This document shows, one piece after another, positions 33,882 to 45,324 of a stretch of 64,000 nucleotides of DNA. The translations under genes and the position numbers were made by a program. The notes below the pieces were generated by a model, which saw only the letters and a list, made by a program, of their open reading frames with translations, had not been told where the DNA came from and did no database searches. Every line of letters starts with the position of its first letter. Position 1 is the stretch's first letter. Origin of the DNA: Favolaschia claudopus. Taxonomy: Eukaryota; Basidiomycota; Agaricomycetes; Agaricales; Mycenaceae. The DNA is taken from contig JAWWNJ010000215.1 of assembly GCA_037176885.1 (NCBI GenBank), forward strand, positions 1 through 64,000, in the 5' to 3' direction.

Positions 33882-34543
33882 AGTTAAGCCTAGGACCCCT
33901 ATGAGCCTGGTTAACGTGAAGGTCATCCAAACTAGGAACTCGATCACTTCGGCTAAGGTTGACAGTCTGATTTTACTAAATCGGGAAGTCAATCAAAATG
34001 ACATCACTTAGACGAAAGGTGGACAAGTGCCTAGTAGTTCATAATGCAGAAAGGAACGGCTTTGACTCTTAACTGTTGAATGAAATCCTTAGCTAAGATA
34101 AAGAGGTCTTAGTCAGGTCTGTTCACAGGCTAGCCAAGCCTCTAGCTAAATTCAACCGTTATCAGGCAAGGCGGATTCTGGGTAAACCGGAATGGCCAAC
34201 TTATAAGGGCTTCCAAGTAAAATTTGGACCGGCCCTCAAGTAGTTGACGTTCTAAAACTAAGAAAATGGTACTAAGGGTCTTTCTTATAAAAAGTAATAA
34301 AGTCCAAAAGGACTTGTTCACACCAAGGGAGACCAGTATACAAAAAGCTTTTATAGATACCCTCTAAGCAAAGAGGGTATCCTATAGACGTTACATTTTT
34401 TTAGTTCTAGGGTTACCGATAATCTAACTATGGAGGCCTAGTCCAAGTACATAGTAGATGAGATGCATTATGAAAACAAAAAGAAACGGCGCGAAAGAAG
34501 CGCGCGCGACAGACGAACCAACGAGCGGGCAAAGTCCATGAGC
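33882..34543. other. Spacer between cargo genes 2 and 1
   Basis: Non-coding. Contains an imperfect palindrome around 34345-34385 (ataccctctaag...agagggtatcct) that could act as a terminator-like hairpin or boundary. The upstream region of gene 2 and the 3' end of gene 1 fall here. Confidence 0.4.
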
Positions 34544-36825
34544 TTATCCCGACCCCACCACCGTATCCACCACCATCTCAGTCCCGCTGGGTTCCGCGTC
34601 GATCGTCGACAAGGTAGCCTAGAGTAAAAGAAAGGGGGAGATAGTCAGCAAAAGTGGATAGAGGGAGGATAAAGGAAGGGACTTACCGGTTGCCCATCGT
34701 CGCCCTCAGCAGCGGTGGCAGCGGCGAGCGCATCGCGGTCAATCTTGATGGCGAGCTCCTCCTCCGACGGCCTGGGCGCTGGGTGGATCGCCTTCAAGTT
34801 GGGAGTCGACGCCGCGTTGCTTGACGAGGTGTTCAAAGTGAGCGCGGAGGTCGGCCGGGCTGACATCGACGGCGGAGAAGCGCGACAGGAATTCGTCGAG
34901 GCCAACGACCGAGATGATGTCGACGGCGTGCGCGTGGTAGTGGCGGAAGGTCGAGGCGAAGTCCTTGGCGGCAGCGCGGGCGATCTTGGCGGTGTCGATG
35001 TAGTGATGATAGCGAGAAAGCAGGACTTCACCAAGATGGTCGGTGTCTAAACGAAGAAAGCGTCAGCTAGAACAAATAAAAGAAAGGAAAGACTCACAGT
35101 TAGAGAACTTGGTGAAACGAGGGCCGAGTTGGTGGTAGAACTCCACCAGCTCCTCGTCGCACTTCTCAAACTCACACGAGAATCCCTTCTTGTGGCAAGC
35201 GCTGCACTTCGCACCGAAGGCTGCCGGGATACAAGTCTGGTTAAGCGCCAAGCACTGGATACAGATCCAGCCAGGCTAGAATGGAAGGATGGTTAGTTAA
35301 AGAAAGGATCGTTAAGATAAAAAGGACTCACGATCTTAGCTTTACCAAACTCTAGCTCCATGATGGGCGCAGGGTCGAACTTGGGGAGATGCTCGAAGGG
35401 CGGTGGCGGAGGCGCGAGTTCAGGCTTCGAGGATACCCTGGTCAACGTCCCGGGCGGAAGATAGTTATAGAACCGCGGCGGGGTCTTGCCCTTGAAACGC
35501 ACACCGTAGAGGAACGGGTGGTTAAGAGGGGTGGCGATGTTGAACGGGGGCAGCGGGTTGAAGTCCTCTGAACGTTAATCAGTACAAGGAAAGGATAAGT
35601 CAGTGAAAGAGCAGACTTACCAGAACCTGTAACCGATGGGTTCGAGAGGCGGTGTTGGAAGACCTGGACGACCTGTTTAGCGAAGGCCTGAATTTCGGAC
35701 TGGGTCGGCATAGTCGTCTTGGCGTTGGGATAGTGGATGGATCCAAGCTTGGCGCGACGGGGAATGACGAAGTTCTGGCGGCCGTCGACGACCACGACGG
35801 GCGCGGGTGGAACAACCTCGTCCTCGCCGTCGCTATCAGCCTAAGGGACAAGAAGAGTTAGCCAAGTAAAAGGGGGCAGGCAGTCTAGGTTAAGACGGGA
35901 CTTACCTGAACGGACTCTTGGTCCTTTGACTTGACCATCTCAACGTCCCCGCTTTCTCCAAACTTGCGTTTGCGGTTGTTGCCGGACTGGGCAGAACTAA
36001 TAAAAGGAAACGTTAGTTAGAGGAAAGTTGGGAGATTAAGAAAGGACTTACGACGAGCGAGTGTTGGGGACTTCAACCCCGTCGAACACACGACGGCCAG
36101 GGGGCCCGCGAGCTTGTTGGACCTCGGTCTTCACGGTGAACAAAGGGCGCGGCTTCACCGGGGACGACGACGCAGACGCGGACTGGGCGTCTGGTTTCTT
36201 GGAGTCCTTGGTGTCGGTGGACCAAGGTTCTTTGAAGACGGCACGACGCTTGATGGGAACAGGCAGCTCGTACGGTGGGATGGCGATTTTGGCGTACGGC
36301 GAAGTCTCGACGGTGTCGTCCTTCACCATGGAGTAGAAGGGCGGGGTCGACCAGTCGTACGGAGTGAAGTCGAGATCCGCCGGTGCGGCGGCAAAGGGGA
36401 TCTTGAAGTTCTCCGGGATCTCAGGATACTAGAAAGAAAAATTTAGAAAATAAGAAGGAGAAAAAGAAAAAGAGAATAAGGCGCACCTCGCCAGTATCAG
36501 CAGGAGGGGAGGCAACAATAGAGTTCCAAAAGTTCGGGACGATGTCCAGGAACTCGAGGAGATTGCACATCATGCCGTTCCAAGCATGGCACTCCTCCGG
36601 CTGAGTCTCCCAGAGCTGCTCGTCGAACGCGTACTCGATCGCGGGGAGAGCCTGACCAAAAGCAACGTAGGCGACCTCCTTCTCGATGGGTTTGGAGACG
36701 GCGAGGAGAATCTTGTTGAGCGGATGGGTGCAGGGATGGTTGAAGGCGGCCCAGTAAACGGCGGAGGCGTCGACCTCAGGAGTTGAGGGGCGGGGAGTGG
36801 CTTTGACGGCGCGACGAGCAGACAT
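34544..36825 (-). CDS. Element B cargo gene 1: eight-exon Zn2Cys6-like protein
   Basis: Antisense exons: 36825-36487, 36428-36052, 35996-35906, 35840-35621, 35567-35332, 35275-35098, 35046-34687 and 34618-34544, about 620 residues. Start MSARRAVKATPRP; a helical N-terminal domain (exon 1), then a Pro/Ser/Lys-rich disordered part with RKRKF (exons 2-3). A compact Pro-rich region follows (exons 4-5). Exon 6 carries C-x2-C-x6-C-x8-C-x2-C-x6-C at residues 426-455, an exact match to the GAL4-type Zn2Cys6 spacing. A helical domain with a Glu-rich end closes the protein. Exon 7 needs a one-base shift (near 34790) to stay open, a possible defect. It is more GC-rich than genes 2-5. DNA binding is inferred from cysteine spacing only. 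Confidence 0.65.
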
Positions 36826-37439
36826 TGTGGGGGCAGGAAGGAAGAAAGAATGAGGAAAATTTCCTAAGTCCCTCTATTTAAGATAGCTGCGGACGCAGCT
36901 TCTTCTGTAGAAGGACTTGGAAAATTGGAAGCACTGGGATAGAGTTTGAGACTCTATTGAAAGGAAGCGCTATAAGTGGGCGATTCCATCAATAGAGGCT
37001 CTAATGAGAACTTACCGAATCGAGAAGGGCTGATAAAGTTCAGATTCAGGGAAAGTTTTCAAGAAAAGAGCTCTTACCGGATAATAAAAAGAGAAAAATA
37101 GGACTTGTTGGGTATCAACAGGGAGGTATTGAGCAAAGGAACGTATCCCAGACAGGGGACGAACCTTTGGATCAGTTGCTCCCGCGGAAACAAAGAATCA
37201 GTCGAGGATTGATGGATCAATTAAAGAGATGACGTAAATTACGTAACTGGCTGGCCGGAGGCAAAAACGCTTAAGTTGGATTCAGGACTTAGAATCCTGG
37301 CTAAATCATGGTGAGCGCTAGCTGAACCGGGACAAGGCTGGTTAAGTGATTTGAGTAGATCTTGAGTGGTGGGGCTTAAAACAAGCCTTAGCCTGGTCTA
37401 GATAGGAAAGATAGAGTTGACCGGGGACGGTCAAGAGCA
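36826..37439. other. Upstream region of cargo gene 1 before the polypurine tract
   Basis: No ORF. The first 60 bases are purine-rich on the + strand, so a pyrimidine-rich leader on the gene's own strand is likely. This must hold the promoter of cargo gene 1, read leftward. Confidence 0.4.
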
Positions 37440-37453
37440 AAGAATGGGGGAGA
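37440..37453 (+). other. Element B polypurine tract
   Basis: AAGAATGGGGGAGA ends directly at the 3' LTR start (TGATAAGC). A purine run at this place primes plus-strand DNA synthesis in LTR retroelements. Its presence next to the cargo shows the antisense region lies inside the reverse-transcribed unit. Confidence 0.75.
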
Positions 37454-38828
37454 TGATAAGCAGGCTATTGGGCTAGTAGTGGAATGTGCAGGAATTTGCG
37501 CGTTTTACTAGCTAAGTACCTACCTATTAGGCTCAAAAGGGTTAGGATCAGTCCTGGATTGCTAACCAAGACACGGCCAAGATAAGGCAATACCTGGACG
37601 TATCGTAAGGAAATCACCAGACCGAGCGACGTACCTCAAGTAAAGGTATTTGGGCTCCGCTAAGAGTATAAAGCCTCTTGGGCCCACAAGTTGTCTAAAT
37701 ACCACAAAAGGGACTTAACGAATGACCGTCCCACCTGTTACATACTCTAGCTAGACGAGCAGGCTGCCTGGCTAACCAACTGATCAGCGGAAACACCATG
37801 ATCAAGACGGCTGGCTAAGGCATCACTCCGAGGCATTTACGGAACAACCATTGTCACTTAGACGCATCAAGGGATCACTAAACCTATCACGAGGAACACA
37901 AGCCGGACTCCAGATAGTGTTCAAGATCCCGTCCTTGGCCTGAACATAGGAAGTATGGGTATCTAAATGACCGTTGGATACTCAGCTTTCTGTTTCTGCA
38001 CAAAGCCAGGAAAAGGCTTAAGCAAGGAGCCCATAACTAAGGAACCTCTTGGAGAGTGGACATATTTGATCGTGGTTGTGAAACGATCGGAAACCAGGGA
38101 TGAAGGAAAGGATCATAAATTATCTGGATGCCTATTGGACAGTGTATTAAATAGACCATGGACAGTCGCACAGTAATCAGTAAATAGTAAGCTAGAATGT
38201 ACAGTATATAAGGCCAGTGGTAGAAGGTGTTCAGTACTGGATTCCTGACCTAGCTAGGGCGTGTCGGTTTAACTGACTAAAGTCCCGAATAAAGGCAGAG
38301 ATCTAGGGCTTGACATCCTATATCAACTCTATACCAGGAGCTCTGTTTAGCGTTTTGTACAAGTTTCTCAATCTACTCGCGCCCACTCTTAGTGTGAATT
38401 TGGACTTTAAGGCCGTCTGTGTGGTATCAGCGGTATTGGACTTGGATATTGTGTGAACTTTGTGTAAGCTGTGTGGTATCAGCTTTTGTTGGACTTGGAA
38501 TTGGATTTGGACTTGGCCTAGCTGTGTTGTATCAGCTAAATATTGGACTTGAGCACTCGTTTGGCTTTCAGTCAAGAGAGGACTTGATTCTATCTGGCAC
38601 TCAATCGTATTTAGCACTAGTTAGAGGTTTATATCTTAGGCTCCCTTCGATCATCTTAAACAAGTGATCAAACGAGCTGTACTCGGCGTAGTTATAGTAC
38701 CATTACAAGGAGGAAAGTAGTTAGGATTGGTTTTGTTGGTTCGCTAGCGGTTGAAAGCTAGATAGGCCTTCAGGGTTAATCCACAACTAACTAGTACTTG
38801 CTGTACTAGACCGCGTGCAAGTGTTTCA
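37454..38828 (+). repeat. Element B 3' LTR
   Basis: Matches 19775-21164 along its length with a few dozen substitutions and several indels, including one fewer attggactt micro-repeat. TATA box at 38205-38212. It ends at 38828 (GTTTCA), inside the coding frame of the gene to its right. Confidence 0.92.
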
Positions 38829-41708
38829 CCGCTAACGAGCGCAAAAGCCAAGAGCCTAGAGAATAGGGCCAGCAAAGGAGGCATAGGCGGGTCGACCGCG
38901 CGTGAATGCTTATGCTGCTCCTCAAACCTGAAGGAGGAAGCGACTGTCCAAATTCGAAGCCCCCCATCCTTCACAGCGCTAGCGGTGGCACAGACGATAT
39001 CGTTTGCCGGGTAAGCCTTATTTGTGATCCCTACCATTGCGCTAACCAGCACGGAAACCCAGTAGCCCAATCCCCCAGGTTCTGCTGTCAGCGAAGAAGA
39101 TTTCGTCAAAATAGGGCCGCGCACGAGGGAGAGCGTATATGTTTTGACGTAGGTGAGTATTGCTTCATCCTGAAGGTCAACACGCTTGAACGACGGAACC
39201 TCGAGTCCAGATGCAACCTCGACCTTCCGGCTGCCAGTTCGAGCTCGCTTGACCCAGGACTTGATAGTACCACTGGTAGCGAGTGTCTCATACTCGAGGA
39301 CGGGACCACGAAGGGAAACAGAAGATGAACTTGAGCCTGCACGGCAGTAAATGGTGAGCAGGGTATCCAAGGGTTTGATGTACTGTATATTGATGTCCTT
39401 TAGTCCTTGGAGGGCCGGCGCCATCGTACCAACGAGCGCGGAAGTTTCCATGTCCGATATCGACGCTTTGCCCGCCGGAGAAGTGTTCAATGAGTGCCGC
39501 AGAGATTGCGTATGGATTTGAGCCACGGTGAGCACTTTGGAGCTTCTGATCAACGCCGCTATGTCGTGTGGTGCGTCGCACCCGACAGATGGCGCCACCT
39601 GTGTCGACGTTGCAGGTCCCCCGCCGTTGACGGCATTCGCGAGTGCGAGCGCCGGAGGTAGGTACTTGTAAGACGGCCCAGCGGCCTTCCTCTGATCCAA
39701 ATGACGCTGATCCAAATCCTTCAGATGCTGTTCCTTGTATGCTACCACGACGTCGATCGGAGGCAAGAACACTGACGGAGGAAGATTCAAGGCGATCCCC
39801 GGTCCGTTGATTGCGACGTTGGGGTCAACGAGGCTCGAGAGGATAGAGGGAGTTGCGTTCGTAAGTACTGAACCTTTTCCCGACGAAGCCGACTTAGCTG
39901 ATGAGCTTTCTCTTGTATCCAGCCTCTCGTCCTCCCTTCTCGATCCAATGAACGCATACGACGTTTCGTCCAACTTGACGTCGTCTATCGCGTCTCGAGC
40001 AGGGGGTCGTTTCTCCAAGCCGGGTTCGACCAAGTCCATTGTTGACGGACGAAGGGCCAAGGCAAGCGAGAGGGTCAATAAATTTGCTGTGGTGCGTGAC
40101 AGATTCTCTTGCGTTGGTTCGGAGGTAGCTGATTGATCTCCAATCCTCTTAAGGCGGTCGTTCTGGCTTGGAAGTCGGTCAAGATCAAGTGGCGACCGTA
40201 CGACCGGTATGTCGCTCTCCTGGACTTGGGTACAGACTTTGAGGTCAGTTAGTCCATCCGTGGTGCGAGTTTCTTCGTATATACTCGCGCGTTTCTGACA
40301 CGCCGTACCCCGCAGCCCCCCAAACTCGACCATGGATGGAGTATCGCCATCAGTCGCTGATATCAGACCCCTATCGTCGACGCTGTCGTCGTCGATGACA
40401 GAAGGGGTGGGTGATTGGTGGGACAACAAATTTTGTGTGAGTCGACTCTCCGCATCTCCATCATCCGCGCTGGGAAGTGGAGGAGGAGTGTAGGAGGATG
40501 AAGGCGCTGTTTGCCCAACGAGCTCGGTGAGTTGAGCTGCCGCGCTATTGTACTCGACGGGAGGAGAGGTCGCAGGCGAAGGATGTCTACTCGTGCCTGT
40601 GGTGCGTTCTTCGTTGCTACTTGCACGTACGAGTCGTTGATGTATTTTAGATGGAGGATCGATCCGCCCCCCAAGCTCAACTGCAACTCGGTCAACGACA
40701 CGAGGAGGAGCGGGAGGCAAATCAGGAACGGAAGGCAATGATGACGAGGTTTCCATCATCGTTTTGGTGAGTCGTTTCGCCGCGTTGGCGTTAATATGCT
40801 GCTGATAGAGCTTTCGCCCCCCAAGCTCGACCGTACCGTCTGCCAACGCAGAAGAGGGAGCGGGGGGACATAGAAGTAGGGCATGGAGACAGAGAAGGAA
40901 CTGAAGACAAGACCGGACTGTGTGAGCTAGAGGACGTTGGCGCCTTGATCGGTTGTGTGAGTTCCCGTCGCTGTTGCTCTGCCCTCCGGTTTGCTGCTAA
41001 GTACTCCTTCTTCAAGAGCTGTATCCTATCGTACAGGGATACGTATCCCTTGTGATCTCCAATCTTGATGTCAATGTCTCTCGTCTGCCCCTCAAGGTCT
41101 ACTACATCCTGGTCAACACAAGGAGGAGCGAGAGGCAGAAGAGGGATCGAAGGGGTTGATACTGTAGTCCGGATGCTTCCCGCGAGTCGATTTTTGGCAG
41201 CGATATCAAACCGAGCAAGTAACGCTTGAGGAAGTTTGATGCGGAGATCAATGGGGAGAGACGCAATGAAGTTACCCATGTGCGATGGACGTTGGGAGGT
41301 CGACACTGGATACCCAAAACAAGTAGCCTTGAGATCTGCCATAGCACCATAGATCTTGTCGAGCAAGAGAATCCAATGAAGTATGACTTGATTTTGCGTA
41401 GCCAGTAGTCCCGTAAGGTTGCCCAGAAATCGGAGCTCATCATGAGCAAAAGTATGAGCTCCGCATACTCCAATGTGCGGGAGAGCAATGTAAAGGAGTT
41501 GTCCGAGTGCAGGCACCGCATTCTGAATAACTTCGACAAGTTCGGGGTGCAGCACAAATCCACTGTGCAGTAAGGAGATATGGGATGGAAGGAGGACATG
41601 CTTGATGAGAGAGGAGCATGTCTGGTGAAGGGAATCCATTCCAATCTCGGGATGGGGAGAAGTAGTATATTTCGACCAAATGAAATCCAAAGTGTAAGGG
41701 TCCGCCAT
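38829..41708 (-). pseudogene. Unrecognised gene truncated by element B
   Basis: A minus-strand frame of about 320 codons from ATG 41708 continues, after a one-base shift at the run of six G (40862-40867), into a further 670 codons. These run without a stop into the element B LTR at 38828. The N-terminal half is helical and Leu/His-rich. The middle is Ser/Pro-rich with two copies of a V-E-L-G-G-R motif in similar contexts and a third diverged copy. The C-terminal part is a compact domain. No family recognised. The homopolymer shift may be a base-call error. The true 3' end is missing: the sequence left of element B belongs to gypsy fragment C. Confidence 0.5.
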
Positions 41709-44700
41709 GTCGGAGGGAGATCCAAGGAGATCCAGCCAGGGGGTTACGACAGTTCCCAATGTGTCCACTTTGTAAGGCTCCAGGAGCGCTTACGAGGGTT
41801 ACTGTCTAACGGAATCCCTGGCGGGAGTGGAAACGCCTTATAATGTGGTAAGACCCTTTCTTGAACGGTCTAACTCGCAGAGAACTACAGAAAGACGAAT
41901 TCTCGTGCTCTCAGGCGTAGTTCTCCTCAATCTCCCGAATTCTCAGAAAGATTGGAGTAGACTGAGAGGGCGATCTGTAAAGATCAGTGGAAATAATTGT
42001 ATATATCAGAGAAATGTAGCCTCGCGCCTAGTGCCTCAAATGGAGCCTAGGCAAGGCTAATACCAGTCCAAGGAACACCCGTGCCTCTCACAGAGCTGCG
42101 GAGTAACTCAACGCCAGCTAGGGAGGCTAAGTAGGTGATAGTTGGTGGTAAAAGTGATAATAATCATGTGACCTGAGTACATGTGACTTGTAGCTAAAAG
42201 AGTAAAGAAAATACGTATATAATACCTTACAAAAATCATGATGAGAGAGTGTCCAAAAGTGATGCCGCGCCCGCTGGGAACCAATGGTATATTCAGGATT
42301 GCGAGTCGTGAGTGAAAAGACTGCCTCCCGGAGAAAGTCCATGCGGGCGGGTGGGTATTGCGCCTTATTGCAGTGCAATGGCGTGCTGGTTGCCATGTCC
42401 CCGGGAGGGGACACGAAATTCCTCCTTCATAATATGGTCTTGCCGCTGGTCGAGTTGAAGTCGAAAAGTCTTCCTGCTGAGTAGCTAGTCAACGGCTCGA
42501 CAGCGGTCAAGTTCATCTCGTCTTTCATCTTCAGAACAGTCTAAGTCCCAGGGAAAATAGGGAGAGCCGAGCCGCGATAGCGGCTCGCCACTCGCCGTTC
42601 GGGTTGTCCGCAATCAGCGGGAAATGCCCCCGGCAACTCGCCATGTCCTTCTCATCATTCTAAACAGAGCCGTTGGCTGAATAGCCGCTGGCTCCGCGGT
42701 GCTCCCGCTGGCAGTCGGTTAAGTCCCGGCTGTCTGTAATCAGCCGGCGTGCTCGGTTAGAGCCTGCCGGTGATCCTGTTCGTCGGTAGAGTGGTGGCCG
42801 TCCTGAGTTCGAAGTTGAACCCAGTATGGTCCCCCGCTAGATCTTCTTCATGTTGTTCGGCGGGTGAGCGCCTAACCTCAGGGAGGTTGGTAGTTCCTCT
42901 TAGTCACCTCCAGCACCTCGAGATAGTAGTTTCCCACTAAGTCTCTTGGCCCGGCAGTGTAGAAATAGTCAGCGGCAGAGTCTCGCACCCATGTTTAGGG
43001 AAACGTCGCTAGGCCGCTGCTACCCGTTGGTGTCCCGCCAGCTTGTCGGCTATCCACAGCAATAAGATACTGCCCGCGAGGACGGGCATACCTTCTATTA
43101 TCCTAGCCTCACTTCTCCCGCTGATAGCTCTCGAAAATCGATAAATTCCGGGCATTTCATGCCTAGCCGCTGAGCGGCCCTATCACCGCAAAGCGCGCAT
43201 CGTCGATATCGACGTCTGCCGCGCAGCGATGAGCAGGTGTGCGCGGCATCCCTCTGTCGCACACCCGCTCTCAGGTGTCGGCTCCTTTTCTCTTTTGTAC
43301 TCTGATTTGCCGGCTAACGCTGTATCGAGCTTGCAAGAGCTGGCATCGTTTAAGCGCCAGGGCGCTTAATTAACCCTCTGCGCTTGGCGCTTACAAGGGC
43401 CAGAGCGCCAGTGATTTGATTTGACCGATATGACGTGTTTTTCGAATGTATACGCGCTGTCTCTAAAACTATTTTGCAATCGAATAAACCAATTTATTTG
43501 CTTATTTCGGCCAAAAAAAAATCGAATTTTGGCTAGTTTTGAGCCTGTGGGAAACTGCATCACAGGCCGAGCCAAGCCGCGATGATTCCCCGCGGTCATC
43601 AGTGCTCAAGGTACATATATATAAGGTACATGTTGGCTGCATTACCCAGGTGTTACTTTATTCCAATGTACCCCCCTGTAATGACTGGGTACATATATAT
43701 CTAGTAACAACCAACACTGTTTACGGGAGGATGGGTGGAGGATGGACGAATTGGGCGTGGTCGGTATGAGAAGTATGTATTATATGTTCTCGTCTTTGAT
43801 TTGCTTCCGCTTTTTGTTGGTATCTTTCCCTCCTTTTGTTTCTCTTTCCTATATGTTACCTACCCCACCCTCCCCCCACCCCGCACACTAGTTATATGCA
43901 TCCGACTTTGTTACTCTCTCTGCTTCCTGTACATGTAGAGGAGGTTCGCTAGCGCTGTGGATGATGCGTGGTGGATGCTGCGCTCAACGAGGCTCGTTGA
44001 CTCGTGTCTTCCCAACTTCCCCCACAGCTCTCGAGTATTTTGTTCATTCGATTTGATGCATATGCGGAACACGGCGGCGCCGGGAAGGCTGCTTGTTGCT
44101 CAACGCTGTATCTCGGTTGACTGTGTCGTGCTCATATTACGGGTATGGCCTGCTGGCAGTGATTGGGGGTGATATCTACCGATATTTCGGGCTATGCATC
44201 TGTCAACGGGATTCAGATGGTTTGGGAGATTTGATTCGTGGCTGTTCTCATTGCCAAAACACACCGCCCTTTCTTTAAGACCACATTGCAGCTCTCCCTA
44301 ACCCTTGATTTTCCTCCCCCCAGATATAACTTTGATGATCAACGACCCACACCCGCCCCTCACCTTTTTTCTTCATGTGTTCTGTCGAAACCTTGCGCGT
44401 TTCTGTCATCGTCTCCTTACTGCTGGCACTCAACTGGGGTATACTGCCGTAGTTTTTCTGCTCTCCATACAGTCTGAGTGCAATCCATATAATCTGAGTG
44501 CAATCCTCGGCCGGGTAAGTTGCTGCGAGGCATCTCATTTCGTGTCGTACCACGACCTCCGGTGTTAGGTGACAGATCCTAAATCGATGGCATTTTCATT
44601 GGTGCTGTGTATGTTTGCGCAGTAGGAGCCGGTGGCTCAATTCCGTCCTGATTATCGTGTTTTGTGGATGCGTGCCTGGATGATGCATTGTTCTTGTACT

Positions 44701-45324
44701 ATCTGCCTTCTATCTGTCTGTCTCTTCTGTGTTTCAGGGCGAGCCCATACCACTATATCTTCTTTCACGGCATACACGTTGTTGGATCGTTTTTGCCATG
44801 CCAGCCACAAACATTTTCTTGTGTTTCACTTTCTTTGAGAGTCGACGTGGTTAACATGTTTGCCTCCCCAGCTTGTTCTTGCTGCCGTGGGGCTCACAAT
44901 CCAGCACTCTGATGCGGTGCGTGAAAAGGGGGACAACCTCTCGTCAGTCTCGGTCCTTTCACACTTGATCTATGAATATGAATGTGATTGGAGTCACCAC
45001 CTCGAGCGGGCCTTTTCAGGGAGAAATACATTGTGGAGCCCATGGCTTCCAGTGTGCACGAATCTCAAGAGGCAAGGTAAAACTGCTGCAAATATAGCCC
45101 AGCGCAACAGAGCTTCTGTTGGATTTGGTCCTCCATCCACACAGATACAATTACAGCTCTTCCAGGTACAATACATGATTGTATCCTCATCTCAGTGATG
45201 AGATATATGATAGTTGAGTGCCAGGATACCTTCTCAACAGGATGGGAACCACATACACAGCCTTTGGTATCGTATAAAGCAGGCAGCTCAAGTAATAACG
45301 TGCTCCCACTCTCTATCTTACAAC
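41709..45324. other. Intergenic region upstream of the NLR gene
   Basis: No gene supported. From 42540 to 43320 the sequence is GC-rich with repeated cagcgg/ccgctg words. At 43350-43369 lies a perfect 9-bp inverted repeat with a 2-nt loop (TTAAGCGCC AG GGCGCTTAA). At 43237-43272 is an 8-bp inverted repeat (ggtgtgcg/cgcacacc). At 43611-43700 two copies of ggtacatatatat flank a partly palindromic stretch. The short frames seen between 43.5 and 45.2 kb have no coding character. The promoter of the NLR gene should lie in the last few hundred bases. Confidence 0.4.

Larger units (their letters stand above)
19775..38828 (+). mobile_element. Element B: 19-kb Ty3/gypsy retrotransposon with antisense gene cargo
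   Basis: LTRs of 1390 and 1375 bp (TGATAAGC...GTTTCA) bracket 16.3 kb. A primer site follows the 5' LTR (21167) and a purine tract precedes the 3' LTR (37440-37453). Gag, protease and an unbroken RT-RNaseH-integrase frame fill 21.2-28.9 kb on the + strand. From 29.1 to 36.8 kb five intron-containing genes lie on the opposite strand. Flanks CCGT/CCGC are not an exact duplication, and the two sides belong to different sequences, so the element or locus may be recombinant. The LTRs differ by a few dozen substitutions, so the insertion is old compared with element A. Confidence 0.88.

Noticed and set aside
34645..35034. 129-codon Thr/Ser-rich frame within cargo gene 1 exon 7
   Set aside because: Only its last 30 codons match the expected exon frame; the first part is a shifted shadow of the helical exon sequence.
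35442..35851. Overlapping Ser/Arg-rich frames in cargo gene 1 region
   Set aside because: They overlap predicted introns and are shifted relative to the exon chain, which joins in phase through this region.
38318..38617. 99-codon minus-strand frame in the 3' LTR of element B
   Set aside because: It arises from the attggactt micro-repeats read on the other strand and lacks coding character.
44275..44912. Several 60-110 codon frames on both strands before the NLR gene
   Set aside because: They overlap each other, have no splice context or recognisable domain, and look like chance frames in pyrimidine-rich DNA.
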